Assembly (NCBI RefSeq): GCF_022846615.1
Contig: NZ_AP025637.1
Coordinates: 1,818,501 to 1,882,500, forward strand
DNA length: 64,000 bases
Source: Roseomonas fluvialis
Lineage (GTDB): Bacteria > Pseudomonadota > Alphaproteobacteria > Acetobacterales > Acetobacteraceae
Reading direction: 5' to 3'
Position numbers and translations under genes: made by a program. The notes beneath the pieces are model-generated. The model was not told the origin of the DNA, ran no database searches, and saw only the letters and a list, made by a program, of their open reading frames with translations. The first letter of the stretch is position 1; every line of letters starts with the position of its first letter. Shown in pieces: positions 51,547 to 63,045 of the stretch.

Positions 51547-52583
51547 CCAGCATGGACCGCAGTGCGGCCGACGCCCGTCTGGGCACCCTCATGGCACGGG
51601 GGGCCGGCTTCTTCGGCAGCCAGGTCGCGATCATGGGTGGGGCGATGTCCTGGGTCAGCGAACGGCACCTGGTCGCCGCGCTGTCCAATGCCGGCGCTTT
51701 CGGGGTCATCGCCTGCGGGGCGATGGAGCCGCCGCGGCTGGCGGAGGAGATCGCCGGCACGAAGACGCTCACGCAGAAGCCCTTCGGCGTGAACCTGATC
51801 ACGATGCATCCGCGGCTCGAGCAACTGGTGGATGTCTGCCTCGAGGCGAAGGTCGGGCACATCGTCTTCGCCGGCGGCATCCCGCCGGGCAGCGCCATCA
51901 AGAAGGCGAAGGATGGCGGGTCCAAGGTGGTCTGCTTTGCCCCCGCCCTGGTGCTGGCCAAGCGCATGATCCGCAGCGGTGCCGACGCGCTGGTCATCGA
52001 AGGTTCGGAGGCGGGCGGGCATATCGGCCCCGTTTCGCTGAACGTGCTGGCGCAGGAGATCCTGCCGCATGTCACGGACGTGCCGGTCTTCGTGGCCGGC
52101 GGGATCGGCCGCGGCGAGGCGATCCTGTCCTACCTCGAGATGGGCGCGGCGGGCGTGCAGCTCGGCACGCGCTTCGTCTGCGCCACCGAATCCATCGCGC
52201 ATCCAGCCTTCAAGCAGGCCTTCATCCGTGGCAATGCGCGCGACGCCATGCCGACCATCCAGCTGGACGATGCCTTTCCGGTGATTCCCGTCCGCGCCCT
52301 GCAGAATGCCGGTACCAAGCGCTTCCTGGAGCACCAGGCGGAAACCATCCGCCGCTTCCGTGCCGGAGAGCTCGACAAGGACGCGGCGCAGCTCGACATC
52401 GAGCATTTCTGGGCCGGGGCGCTGCGCCGCGCCGTGATCGACGGCGATGTCGAGAACGGGTCGCTCATGGCGGGCCAGTCGGTCGGCATGGTCACCCGGG
52501 AGCAGTCGGCAGCCGAGATCATCGCCGAGCTGATGGAGCAGGCGGCCGCCGCCCTGATGGCCCGTGGCCGCAACGCAGCCTGA
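51543..52583 (+). CDS. Nitronate monooxygenase family FMN enzyme
   Basis: A 346-residue TIM-barrel flavoprotein of the 2-nitropropane dioxygenase/NMO family. Visible blocks are GGAMSWVSERHLVAALSNAGAFGVIA (near 32-57), NLITMHPRLEQLVDVCLEAKVGHIVFAGGIP (near 85-115), the FMN phosphate loop ALVIEGSEAGGHIGPVS (near 150-166, with the catalytic His) and VFVAGGIGRGEAILSYLEMGAAGVQLGTRFVC (near 180-212). It oxidises alkyl nitronates or may be an enoyl reductase relative such as FabK. GTG 51543 overlaps the lysC stop (GTGA); ATG 51552 is the alternative. Confidence 0.88.
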   Translation: MTSMDRSAADARLGTLMARGAGFFGSQVAIMGGAMSWVSERHLVAALSNAGAFGVIACGAMEPPRLAEEIAGTKTLTQKPFGVNLITMHPRLEQLVDVCLEAKVGHIVFAGGIPPGSAIKKAKDGGSKVVCFAPALVLAKRMIRSGADALVIEGSEAGGHIGPVSLNVLAQEILPHVTDVPVFVAGGIGRGEAILSYLEMGAAGVQLGTRFVCATESIAHPAFKQAFIRGNARDAMPTIQLDDAFPVIPVRALQNAGTKRFLEHQAETIRRFRAGELDKDAAQLDIEHFWAGALRRAVIDGDVENGSLMAGQSVGMVTREQSAAEIIAELMEQAAAALMARGRNAA

Positions 52584-52598
52584 CGCCGCGATGGGAGT

Positions 52599-52627
52599 TT
52601 GCGGGACCCGGCCGCCGGGTCTAGAAG
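52599..52627 (+). promoter_or_regulatory. Sigma70-like promoter of the RodZ-like gene
   Basis: TTGCGG at 52599-52604 and TAGAAG at 52622-52627 have a 17-base spacer, 23 bases before ATG 52650. Confidence 0.45.
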
Positions 52628-52649
52628 CCGCCCCGGACCCCGGACCTCC

Positions 52650-53654
52650 ATGAAGCGCACCCCACGCCCCGACATCACCGCCGCAGAGGCCGCCCGTGTG
52701 GGCGAGGACCTCCGCGAGGCCCGCCTGACGCTCGGCGCCAGCGTCGAGAACATGGCCGAGCGGCTGCGGATCAACCGCCGCTATATCCACGCGCTGGAAG
52801 AAGGGCGGATCAAGGACCTGCCCGGGCCCGCCTATGCCGTTGGCTTCGTCCGGTCGTACGCGGCCGCGCTCGGCCTCGACCCGGACGAGGCGGTGCGCCG
52901 CTTCCGCGACGTGACCGGCGGGGCAACGACCAAGAATGGCGAGCTGGTCTTCCCCGAACCCGTGCCGTCCCGCGGCATGCCGGCCGGCGTGCTGGTGGCT
53001 GCCGGCGTGGTGGTCGCCATCGGCGCCTATGTTGCTTGGTACAATTGGAGCGGGTCGGGCAATCGCGTGGTCGATGCGGTTCCCCCGGTGCCCGCGCGGC
53101 TCGACCAAGCGGCGCAGGACGGGCAGCGGATGCGCGACCCGGCCACCGGGCAGGTGGTGAATCCTGCGCCCGCGACCCAGGCTCAGGCCGCCGGCAACCC
53201 TGGTGTGGCTGGGCCGCCGCCGGCGCCGGTCGCGCCCGCGGCTGCCCCGCCCGCCCCGCCGCCACCGGGCGACGGCCCGCGTGTCGTGCTGCGCGCACGC
53301 GGCGAATCCTGGATCCAGGTCCGCGACACGCGGGCGAATTCGGTGCTGACGGATCGGGTGCTGCGCCCTGGCGAGAGCCTGCCGGTCCCGGGCCGTGACG
53401 GCCTGGTCCTGACGACCGGCAAGGCCGAGAACCTCGACATCGTGCTGGACGGCCAGGTGACGGCCGCGCTGGCGGGGGCCACGGGTGTGCGCCGCGGAAT
53501 CGCGCTCGATATCGAGCGCCTGCGCGGCACGGCCGAGGCATCGCCCGCCGCCGCACCGCGCCCGGCCGGGGCACCGGCCGCACCGCCGGCCGGCCCTGCG
53601 GCCACGCAACCACCCGCGCCGCGGCCCACCACGACGCCGCCCGCTCGGCCCTAA
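52650..53654 (+). CDS. RodZ-like membrane protein with HTH and DUF4115 domains
   Basis: A 334-residue bitopic protein. An N-terminal HTH_25 domain (residues about 12-80, [37 protein letters not shown]) is followed by one membrane helix (about 110-130, [21 protein letters not shown]), a Pro/Ala linker, a periplasmic DUF4115 domain (about 205-290, [33 protein letters not shown]) and a second Pro/Ala-rich tail. This is the RodZ layout, which links MreB to the elongation machinery. RodZ itself is upstream of ispG in many proteobacteria, as here. Confidence 0.85.
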   Translation: MKRTPRPDITAAEAARVGEDLREARLTLGASVENMAERLRINRRYIHALEEGRIKDLPGPAYAVGFVRSYAAALGLDPDEAVRRFRDVTGGATTKNGELVFPEPVPSRGMPAGVLVAAGVVVAIGAYVAWYNWSGSGNRVVDAVPPVPARLDQAAQDGQRMRDPATGQVVNPAPATQAQAAGNPGVAGPPPAPVAPAAAPPAPPPPGDGPRVVLRARGESWIQVRDTRANSVLTDRVLRPGESLPVPGRDGLVLTTGKAENLDIVLDGQVTAALAGATGVRRGIALDIERLRGTAEASPAAAPRPAGAPAAPPAGPAATQPPAPRPTTTPPARP

Positions 53655-53746
53655 GGCGCGCCGCTCGGCGTGAAGCCTTCCGGCCGGCGGCGCGAGCGGC
53701 CATATTGGCACCGCCGCCGCCGAGCGCAGGAACCGGAACCACACGC

Positions 53747-54886
53747 ATGGCCTATCGTCCCTACCAGGAAATCCTGCGCCGCAAATCGCGCCAGATCCGC
53801 GTGGGCAAGGTGCTGGTGGGCGGTGATGCGCCCATCAGCGTGCAGACCATGACCAACACGCCGACCGAGGACGCGCAGGCGACGATCGACCAGATCCGTC
53901 GCTGCGAAGTGGCGGGTGCGGACATCGTGCGCGTGTCATGCCCGACCGAGGAAGCCACCGCCGCGCTGCATGAGATCGTGCGCGAGGTGAATGTCCCGAT
54001 CGTCGCGGACATCCACTTCCACTACCGCCGCGCGATCGAGGCAGCGGAGGCCGGCGCTGCCTGCCTGCGCATCAACCCGGGCAATATCGGCAGCAAGGAC
54101 CGCGTGAAGGAGGTCGTGAAGGCCGCGCGCGACCATGGCTGTTCGATCCGCATCGGCGTGAATGCCGGCAGCCTCGAGAAGCACCTGCTCGAGAAGTACG
54201 GGGAGCCCAACCCCGAGGCGCTGGTGGAAAGCGCGCTGTGGCATGCCGACCACCTGCTCCAGGAAGGCTTCGACGAGTTCAAGATCAGCGTGAAGGCGTC
54301 CGACGTGTTCCTCGCCGTCGCGGCCTACCAGCAGTTGGCCGAAGCCTGCGACCACCCGTTGCACATTGGCATCACCGAAGCTGGCAGCAAGCGCGCGGGC
54401 ACGGTGAAGTCAGCGATCGGGCTCGGGTCGCTGCTGTGGGCGGGCATCGGCGATACCCTGCGGGTGTCGCTCTCGGCCGAACCCGAGGAGGAGGTCTCGG
54501 TCGGCTGGGAGATGCTTAAGTCGCTGCACCTACGGCACCGGGGCGTGAAGATCATTTCCTGCCCGTCCTGCGCACGGCAGGGCTTCGACGTGATCCGCAC
54601 GGTCGAGAAGCTGGAGGAACGCCTCGCGCATATCCAGCAGCCGATCAGCCTGTCGATCATCGGCTGCGTGGTGAACGGGCCTGGTGAGGCGCTGATGACC
54701 GATATTGGCCTGACCGGCGGCGGGGCTGGCACGCACATGGTCTATTCGGCCGGCCGGACCGACCACACGATCCGTTCCGAGGAGATGGTCGACCACATCG
54801 TCGCCCTGGTGAGCGCGAAGGCCGAGGCGATGGCCGAGGCGGCGCGCGCGGCGGCGGAAGAAGCGGCACGGCAGGCAGCGGAATGA
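53747..54886 (+). CDS. ispG: 4-hydroxy-3-methylbut-2-enyl diphosphate synthase
   Basis: A 379-residue [4Fe-4S] enzyme of the MEP isoprenoid pathway. The start block [40 protein letters not shown] is canonical. [33 protein letters not shown] (near 82-114) is the TIM-barrel substrate site. Cluster ligands are in [22 protein letters not shown] (two Cys, near 270-273) and [12 protein letters not shown] (near 304-315). ATG 53747 is selected over the frame extending from 53705. The C-terminal tail is an Ala/Glu-rich helix. It overlaps the next gene by four bases (ATGA). Confidence 0.97.
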   Translation: MAYRPYQEILRRKSRQIRVGKVLVGGDAPISVQTMTNTPTEDAQATIDQIRRCEVAGADIVRVSCPTEEATAALHEIVREVNVPIVADIHFHYRRAIEAAEAGAACLRINPGNIGSKDRVKEVVKAARDHGCSIRIGVNAGSLEKHLLEKYGEPNPEALVESALWHADHLLQEGFDEFKISVKASDVFLAVAAYQQLAEACDHPLHIGITEAGSKRAGTVKSAIGLGSLLWAGIGDTLRVSLSAEPEEEVSVGWEMLKSLHLRHRGVKIISCPSCARQGFDVIRTVEKLEERLAHIQQPISLSIIGCVVNGPGEALMTDIGLTGGGAGTHMVYSAGRTDHTIRSEEMVDHIVALVSAKAEAMAEAARAAAEEAARQAAE

Positions 54887-55362
54887 GCCAGGCCGCGGCG
54901 TCATGGCTGCGCCGCGGTGCGGCCTGCGTGATGCTGGCCCTGGCCTGCGCTGCGGCGCCCGGGGCACGCGCGCAGCCTGGCAGCGTCGAGATGCCGCCCG
55001 CCGAGGATGACGCGCCGCCCGTCGATGTCCGTCCCGGCGGTGCCTCCTGCGGGACCATCAACAGCCGTGCCATGGAAGCCTCGCTGGTGATCCGCCAGCA
55101 TGCCAGCGCCCTGTCCGTCGGCATCCCGCCCGATGCGCGCGCGCAGGGGATCGTGCTGCTGGCGTATCTCGACCAATGGGCGGGCCGGTTGCGCGGGCTG
55201 ATCGACCTCGGCGAATTCACCGAATGCCTCGACGAGGGCGAGGCCGAGACCTATCGCCGGGCGCTGGCGCTGGCGAACCGCGTGGGCAACCAGGCGCGCG
55301 AGGACCTGTTCCGCGCCGCCCGCGCACCGCAGCCCGAACAGCCCCGCAATCGCCGCCCCTGA
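54883..55362 (+). CDS. Exported protein of unknown function
   Basis: A 159-residue protein with a signal peptide ([17 protein letters not shown], cleavage near residue 30). The mature part has two cysteines ([20 protein letters not shown]) that could pair, and a helical central region ([46 protein letters not shown]). No family recognised. The ATG overlaps the ispG stop (ATGA), so translation is coupled; hisS follows 19 bases later on the same strand. Confidence 0.65.
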   Translation: MSQAAASWLRRGAACVMLALACAAAPGARAQPGSVEMPPAEDDAPPVDVRPGGASCGTINSRAMEASLVIRQHASALSVGIPPDARAQGIVLLAYLDQWAGRLRGLIDLGEFTECLDEGEAETYRRALALANRVGNQAREDLFRAARAPQPEQPRNRRP

Positions 55363-55381
55363 CTCCCGACCGGACATACGA

Positions 55382-56620
55382 ATGACAGCCTTGCAGCCCG
55401 TCCGTGGCACGCGCGACCTGATCGGCGAGGAGTTCCGCCGACACCACGCCGTGGTGGAAGCGGCGCGGCGGGCCAGCGCTCTCTATGGCTTCGAGGAATG
55501 GGCCACGCCCATCTTCGAGGATACGGGCGTGTTCGCCCGCGGCCTGGGTGATTCATCCGACGTCGTGATGAAGGAGATGTACACCTTCACCGATCGCGGC
55601 GGCGATTCCGTGACGCTGCGCCCGGAGATGACCGCCGGCGTGTGCCGCGCGTTGGTCTCCAACGGGCTCACGCAATCCAACCTGCCGCGCAAGGTGTTCT
55701 ACGCCGGACCGATGTTCCGCTACGAGCGACCGCAGAAAGGACGCTACCGCCAGTTCCACCAGATCGGGATCGAGGTGCTGGGTGCGGCGGAACCGCTCGC
55801 GGATGCCGAGGTGATCGCCTGCGGCTGGGATATTCTGGTCGCCCTGGGCGTTTCGGACGGTACGGTGCTCGAGATCAATACCCTGGGCGACGCGGAAAGC
55901 CGCGACGCCTACCGCGCCGCGCTGGTCGCGTATTTCGGCGTGCATCGCGATGCGCTCAGCCATGACAGCCAGCTGCGGCTGGAGAAGAACCCGCTGCGGA
56001 TCCTCGACAGCAAGGACGAGGGCGACCGGGCGATCGTCGCCGACGCGCCCGTGATAGGGGCGCATCTGACGGAGGCGGCAGCCGGCTTCTACGCGGCGGT
56101 GAAGGCGCACCTGGTCCGCTTCGGCGTGCCGTTCCGGGAGAATCCACGGATCGTGCGCGGCCTCGACTACTACAGCCATACGGCTTTCGAATTCGTGACA
56201 GATCGCCTGGGCGCGCAGGGCACCGTGATGGCGGGCGGGCGCTACAACGGCCTGGTCGAGGAAATGGGCGGCCCGCCCACGCCCTCGGTCGGCTGGGCGG
56301 CGGGCATCGAGCGGTTGTCGATGCTGCTGCCGGCCGCGCCCGCGGCGCCGCGGCCCGTGGCGGTGATCCCGGTCGGCGATGCGGCAGAAGGCCCCGCGCT
56401 GGATGTGCTGCAGGCGCTGCGGCGCGCCGGCGTGGTGGCGGAGATCGCGTATCGCGGGAACCTCAAGCGGCGGATGGAGCGCGCCAACCGGATCGGGGCG
56501 CGCGCCGCCGTCATTCTGGGGGATGAGGAGATCGCCGCCGGTGTCGCGCAGCTGCGCGACCTCGATGCCGGCACGCAGGAGAAGGTGCCCCTGCCGGAGG
56601 TGCCGGGGCGGCTCGCATGA
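55382..56620 (+). CDS. hisS: Histidine--tRNA ligase
   Basis: A 412-residue class II synthetase. Motif 1 is near [21 protein letters not shown], motif 2 near [15 protein letters not shown] ... [29 protein letters not shown] (residues about 80-140), histidine-binding [15 protein letters not shown] (near 258-272), and motif 3 [28 protein letters not shown] (near 284-311). A C-terminal anticodon-binding domain follows from about 325. Length is canonical. It ends overlapping prfA (ATGA). Confidence 0.97.
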   Translation: MTALQPVRGTRDLIGEEFRRHHAVVEAARRASALYGFEEWATPIFEDTGVFARGLGDSSDVVMKEMYTFTDRGGDSVTLRPEMTAGVCRALVSNGLTQSNLPRKVFYAGPMFRYERPQKGRYRQFHQIGIEVLGAAEPLADAEVIACGWDILVALGVSDGTVLEINTLGDAESRDAYRAALVAYFGVHRDALSHDSQLRLEKNPLRILDSKDEGDRAIVADAPVIGAHLTEAAAGFYAAVKAHLVRFGVPFRENPRIVRGLDYYSHTAFEFVTDRLGAQGTVMAGGRYNGLVEEMGGPPTPSVGWAAGIERLSMLLPAAPAAPRPVAVIPVGDAAEGPALDVLQALRRAGVVAEIAYRGNLKRRMERANRIGARAAVILGDEEIAAGVAQLRDLDAGTQEKVPLPEVPGRLA

Positions 56621-57672
56621 GCCTGTCCGATCGGCTCGACCGCGTGCTGTCGCGCGCGGAGGAGGTGCGTCACATCCTCGCCACCGCGCCGGGGGCGGAG
56701 ATCGGCGCATTGTCCAAGGAGCTCTCGGAACTCGAACCCCTGGTCGCGAAGGTCGAGGAGCTGCGCGCCGCCACCCGCGCGCGTGACGAGGCCGAGGCGA
56801 TGATGGCCGACCCCGAGATGCGCGACCTGGCCGAGGCCGAATGGCTGGCGCAGAAGGACCGCGTGCCGCTGCTCGAGCGTGAATTGCAATTGATGCTGCT
56901 GCCACGCGACGCGGCCGATGAGCGCAGCGGCATCCTGGAGATACGCCCAGCGGCCGGCGGCGACGAGGCCGGGCTGTTTGCGGCCGAGTTGTTCCGCGCC
57001 TACCAGCGCTATGCCGAATCACGCGGCTGGCGCTTCGAGTTGTTGGACTACGACGAGAACGACCTGGGCGGCATCAAGGGTGCGACCGCCGAGATCGCCG
57101 GGCGCGGCGTGTTCGCACGCCTGAAGTTCGAAAGCGGCGTGCATCGCGTGCAGCGCGTGCCGGCAACCGAGACGCAGGGGCGCATCCATACCTCGACCGT
57201 CACAGTGGCCGTGCTGCCGGAGGCCGAGGAGGTGGACGTGCAGGTCAATGAGGGCGACCTGCGCATCGACACCTATCGCGCCTCGGGTGCCGGCGGGCAG
57301 CACGTGAACAAGACCGATTCCGCGGTGCGCATCACCCATCTGCCCACCGGGATCGTGGTGGCGATGCAGGAGGAGAAGTCGCAGCACAAGAACCGCGCGA
57401 AGGCGATGAAGGTGTTGCGCGCGCGGCTGTACGATGCGCAGCGCCAGGCCGTTGACAGTGCCCGCGCGGCCGACCGCAAGTCACAGGTTGGCACCGGCGA
57501 CCGGTCGGAGCGCATCCGCACCTATAACTTCCCGCAGGGGCGCGTGACCGACCATCGCATCGGCCTCACGCTGCACAAGATCGACCGCGTCATGCTGGGC
57601 GAATTCGACGAGATCTTCGACGCGCTGATCGCCGAGGACCAGGCGGCGCGGCTGGCGGCCGAGGCCGCGTGA
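56617..57672 (+). CDS. prfA: Peptide chain release factor 1
   Basis: A 351-residue class I release factor recognising UAA and UAG. The GGQ catalytic motif is in [26 protein letters not shown] (near residues 219-245), the codon-reading PxT loop region appears as [20 protein letters not shown] (near 182-202, PAT), and the start is [21 protein letters not shown]. Length fits RF1. The ATG overlaps the hisS stop and the stop overlaps prmC (GTGA). prmC encodes the enzyme that methylates this GGQ glutamine, so the linkage is functional. Confidence 0.97.
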   Translation: MSLSDRLDRVLSRAEEVRHILATAPGAEIGALSKELSELEPLVAKVEELRAATRARDEAEAMMADPEMRDLAEAEWLAQKDRVPLLERELQLMLLPRDAADERSGILEIRPAAGGDEAGLFAAELFRAYQRYAESRGWRFELLDYDENDLGGIKGATAEIAGRGVFARLKFESGVHRVQRVPATETQGRIHTSTVTVAVLPEAEEVDVQVNEGDLRIDTYRASGAGGQHVNKTDSAVRITHLPTGIVVAMQEEKSQHKNRAKAMKVLRARLYDAQRQAVDSARAADRKSQVGTGDRSERIRTYNFPQGRVTDHRIGLTLHKIDRVMLGEFDEIFDALIAEDQAARLAAEAA

Positions 57673-58532
57673 CGTCCTGCGCCGATCCGGGCGGGTCGGT
57701 CGGCGCCTTTCTGTGTCAGGCGGGCCAGGTGCTGCGTGCGGCGGGCATCGAAGCGCCGCGACAGGAAGCGCGGATGCTGCTGGCGCATGTGCTGGCCTGC
57801 CGGGAGGAGGACCTGCTGCGCGATCCGCGTGCGCCCGTGGCGACGCAGGCCGGTGCCGACTTCACGGCCCTGCTGCGACGGCGCGTCGCGCGCGAACCGA
57901 TGGCGCATCTGGTCGGGCATGTCGGATTCTGGACGCTCGACCTTGCCGTCTCGCCAGACACGCTGATCCCTCGCGCCGATTCCGAGGCCATCGTGGAGGC
58001 TGCGCTCGACGGTTTCGCGGATGGTGGGCGGGTGCTGGACCTCGGCACCGGGACCGGGGCGCTGCTGCTGGCGGTGCTGGCCGAACGGCCGGGCGCCTGG
58101 GGCGTCGGCGTCGATTGCGTGCCCGCGGCCGCGCGGCTCGCGGCGCGAAACGCGGCAGCGAATGGTCTGGCGTCGCGCGCGGCGTTCCTCGCCGCGGACT
58201 GGGATAGTGCGATCGCCGGGCGATTCGACCTGGTTCTGTCGAACCCGCCCTATATCGCCAGCGCCGAGATCCCGGCGCTGATGCCCGAAGTGGCGCGGTA
58301 TGAACCGGCCTTGGCGCTGGATGGTGGCGCGGATGGGCTGGACGCGTACCGGCGCGCCATCGGTCGGCTGCCGGCGCTGCTGGCGCCGGGCGGTCGGGCG
58401 GTTCTGGAGCTGGGAGCGGGCCAACGCGCGGCGGTCGAGTCGATCGCAGCCGGGGCAGGGCTGGTCGCGATTTCGGCGCGGACAGACCTCGGCGGGATCG
58501 ACCGGGCGCTGGTGCTGGCGCTGCGGGGATAG
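57669..58532 (+). CDS. prmC: Release factor glutamine methyltransferase
   Basis: A 287-residue N5-glutamine methylase that modifies the GGQ of release factors. N-terminal helical substrate domain ([27 protein letters not shown]), then [32 protein letters not shown] (near 76-108), SAM motif [18 protein letters not shown] (near 120-137) and the catalytic NPPY in [17 protein letters not shown] (near 189-205). GTG 57669 overlaps the prfA stop, so production is coupled to its substrate. Confidence 0.96.
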   Translation: MTSCADPGGSVGAFLCQAGQVLRAAGIEAPRQEARMLLAHVLACREEDLLRDPRAPVATQAGADFTALLRRRVAREPMAHLVGHVGFWTLDLAVSPDTLIPRADSEAIVEAALDGFADGGRVLDLGTGTGALLLAVLAERPGAWGVGVDCVPAAARLAARNAAANGLASRAAFLAADWDSAIAGRFDLVLSNPPYIASAEIPALMPEVARYEPALALDGGADGLDAYRRAIGRLPALLAPGGRAVLELGAGQRAAVESIAAGAGLVAISARTDLGGIDRALVLALRG

Positions 58533-58564
58533 GCGCCGGCAGGGCGGCGGGGCGAAAAATCCGT

Positions 58565-58593
58565 TTGGCGCCGGGGCCGCCGGCCGCTAGAGT
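58565..58593 (+). promoter_or_regulatory. Sigma70-like promoter of the DUF4167 transcript
   Basis: TTGGCG at 58565-58570 and TAGAGT at 58588-58593 are 17 bases apart. The next gene starts at 58900, leaving a leader of about 300 bases. Confidence 0.5.
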
Positions 58594-58899
58594 GCTGATG
58601 CGGTAGGGCAGGGGTTGCCCTCTCCTTACCCGGACAGCGCAGACAGCGGGCGTGTTTCCCGCCGGAATGCTCCGGGGCCGCAGGTGTCCTGACCATGATC
58701 GTCGCTGCATCCAGCGAAGGCGGCGGATGGGCAGGCCACTGCAAGCCATGACCGGCAGACTTGGGACAGCGGCCGCAGGCCGACGGCCACGGTATGACGG
58801 CATACAACGAGACCGGCTGCATGCCGTGGTGGCACGAACCCTTGGCGGTTCTGTCTCGACGGGCGCGGACCGGGCGCAGGACAGCGAAACGCAACACCG
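58594..58899 (+). other. Long leader of the DUF4167 gene
   Basis: About 300 bases with no established gene. A short frame from ATG 58748 (51 residues, MTGRLGTAAAG... DSETQHR) ends at TGA 58901-58903, overlapping the DUF4167 ATG as ATGA, so it could be a leader peptide translated in tandem. Small hairpins such as GGGCAGGGGTTGCCC (near 58607) are visible. I recognise no known riboswitch. Confidence 0.35.
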
Positions 58900-59361
58900 A
58901 TGAACATGAAGCGCATGCGCGGCCGTGGCGGCCATCGTCATGGTGGCGGGGGTGGCGGGAGCCAATTCCGCCATACGGGTGGTGGAGGTGGCGGCGGCGA
59001 CCGGCAGCCTCTGAACCGCAACCACGTCTTCGACTCGAGCGGTCCGGACATGCGGCTGCGTGGGACCTCCCAGCAACTGTTCGAGAAGTACCTGCAGCTC
59101 GGCCGGGACGCGACGAGCGGCGGGGACCGCGTGATGGCGGAATCCTACTTTCAGCATGCGGAACACTATTTCCGCATTCTCAACGCCATGAACCAGGCCG
59201 CGGCACAGCAGCAGCAGACGCAGCAGCGCCGCTACCAGCCCAACGAGCAGGGCGAGGGCGACGGCGGCGAGGCCACCGAGATCGGCGGCAACAACGGCCA
59301 GGACCACGGCGACACCGAGGGTGCGGCCGAGAGCGCCGGCGAGGCGCGCGAGCCTGCCTGA
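58900..59361 (+). CDS. DUF4167 family protein
   Basis: A 153-residue protein of a family nearly confined to alphaproteobacteria and typically found near prmC and clpB, as here. An Arg/Gly/His-rich disordered N-terminus (RMRGRGGHRHGGGGG) leads to the conserved core NRNHVFDSSGPDMRLRGTSQQLFEKYLQLGRDATSGGDRVMAESYFQHAEHYFRILNAM (residues about 40-98). The C-terminus is Gln-rich and then acidic. RNA binding is plausible from the RGG-like part, but the function is not established. ATG 58900 is followed by a second ATG two codons on. Confidence 0.93.
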   Translation: MNMKRMRGRGGHRHGGGGGGSQFRHTGGGGGGGDRQPLNRNHVFDSSGPDMRLRGTSQQLFEKYLQLGRDATSGGDRVMAESYFQHAEHYFRILNAMNQAAAQQQQTQQRRYQPNEQGEGDGGEATEIGGNNGQDHGDTEGAAESAGEAREPA

Positions 59362-59369
59362 TGACCGGC

Positions 59370-59392
59370 GGATGAAGGGTTCACCTTCATCC
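59370..59392 (+). terminator. Hairpin after DUF4167
   Basis: GGATGAAGG (59370-59378) and CCTTCATCC (59384-59392) are perfect nine-base arms around a five-base loop, nine bases after the stop codon, followed closely by a second palindrome containing GGACATGTCC. There is no T run, but the position suits termination ahead of the convergent MOSC gene. Confidence 0.5.
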
Positions 59393-59525
59393 CGGGACAT
59401 GTCCGGCCCGGTATCGCGTTGCAACCCGTAGAGGCCGTTCGGGCGCGCTCACCAGTGGGCCACGGGTCCGCATGTCGTCCGCGTGACGCGCCAGCGGGGG
59501 GCTTAGTGGGCGGGCATGCGGCCCG

Positions 59526-60290
59526 TCAGCCTTCCGGATCGGTGACTTCCAGCGCGTCGCCGACGGCGATTCGCCCGCCTTCCAGGACCTCGGCGTAGAT
59601 GCCCAGGTCGGCATGGCCGAAATGCTCGCGCAGCCAGCGCGGCGGCTGCGCGTCCCGCTCGGCCGTGAGCGGGTTCACCTCGGTCGCGGGGCAGCGGACG
59701 ATGCGCTTGACCACGCGCAGGCGCGCCTGGCCGAGTAGGATCTCACGTCCGATCCAGTCGAATTCCGCCCAGGGCTTTCCGCCGGAGACGTAAACGTTGG
59801 CGCGGAAGCGCAGTGGGTCGAGCGGCATCCCCGCGACCTGTTCCAGCGCATGCAGGCTCGATAGCCCGATGATGGAGACGACCTTCTTTGCGACGTCGGA
59901 GAAGGAATGGCCCGGCGCCTCGACGAAGCGCGGGGTGCCCCGGGCTTCCTCCCCCAGCGCGGCGGTGAGGGCGCGGGCGATGGCGGCGCGGCCCTCGTCC
60001 GTGCGCGTGCTCGCGATGACGGGAGCGGAGCCCGGGATGCGCAGCACCAGTTCCCCGGTGCGGGCGTCAAAAGCGGAATGCACCAGCGCGAGGCGGGCAT
60101 TGGCCATGAGGCACCCAAAGTTGCGCTTGGGCACCCAAGCGGGGGCATCCGGGTTGAAAGCGGAGTCGCCCTGGGCCAGGGCGAAGCGGCGGTCTTCCGG
60201 CAGGGTGGCGCCAGGAGTGAGGCCGACCTCCTCCATGGCTTCGGCCGTCAGGCCCTTCACGGGGTAGCGGTAGATCGTTTCGATTCGCAT
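59526..60290 (-). CDS. MOSC domain-containing protein
   Basis: A 254-residue MOSC protein. The N-terminal MOSC_N beta-barrel is seen in IETIYRYPVKGLTAEAMEEVGLTPGATLPEDRRFAL (residues about 3-38), and the MOSC domain ends with VVKRIVRCPATEVNPLTAERD (near 199-219), whose Cys is the position that binds molybdenum or carries sulfur in the family, then YAEVLEGGRIAVGDALEV. Such proteins include YiiM/YcbX detoxifying N-hydroxylated compounds. ATG 60288-60290 is chosen. It is divergent from clpB. Confidence 0.9.
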   Translation of the reverse strand: MRIETIYRYPVKGLTAEAMEEVGLTPGATLPEDRRFALAQGDSAFNPDAPAWVPKRNFGCLMANARLALVHSAFDARTGELVLRIPGSAPVIASTRTDEGRAAIARALTAALGEEARGTPRFVEAPGHSFSDVAKKVVSIIGLSSLHALEQVAGMPLDPLRFRANVYVSGGKPWAEFDWIGREILLGQARLRVVKRIVRCPATEVNPLTAERDAQPPRWLREHFGHADLGIYAEVLEGGRIAVGDALEVTDPEG

Positions 60291-60298
60291 GGCGCCCC

Positions 60299-60330
60299 CT
60301 TGAAGCAGATCAACGACGCTTACCACATGC
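60299..60330 (+). promoter_or_regulatory. Possible heat-shock (sigma32-type) promoter of clpB
   Basis: CTTGAAG at 60299-60305 fits the sigma32 -35 consensus (CTTGAAA), and CCACATGC at 60323-60330 is a partial match to the -10 (CCCCATNT), with 17 bases between, one longer than usual. The position, about 80 bases upstream of ATG 60403, is right for clpB. Confidence 0.35.
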
Positions 60331-60402
60331 GGGGCTCATAGGAGGCGTGGCTGCTGCCCATATGGGGGTGGCCGACGCCTGTCCGCTCAGAGAGGGACGA
60401 AA

Positions 60403-62988
<2,586 letters not shown>

Positions 62989-63045
62989 CGCCGGCGGCCG
63001 CGCGGACGGCCTGGGCCGGCCCGCGCGCCGCAACGCCCGGGCGCG

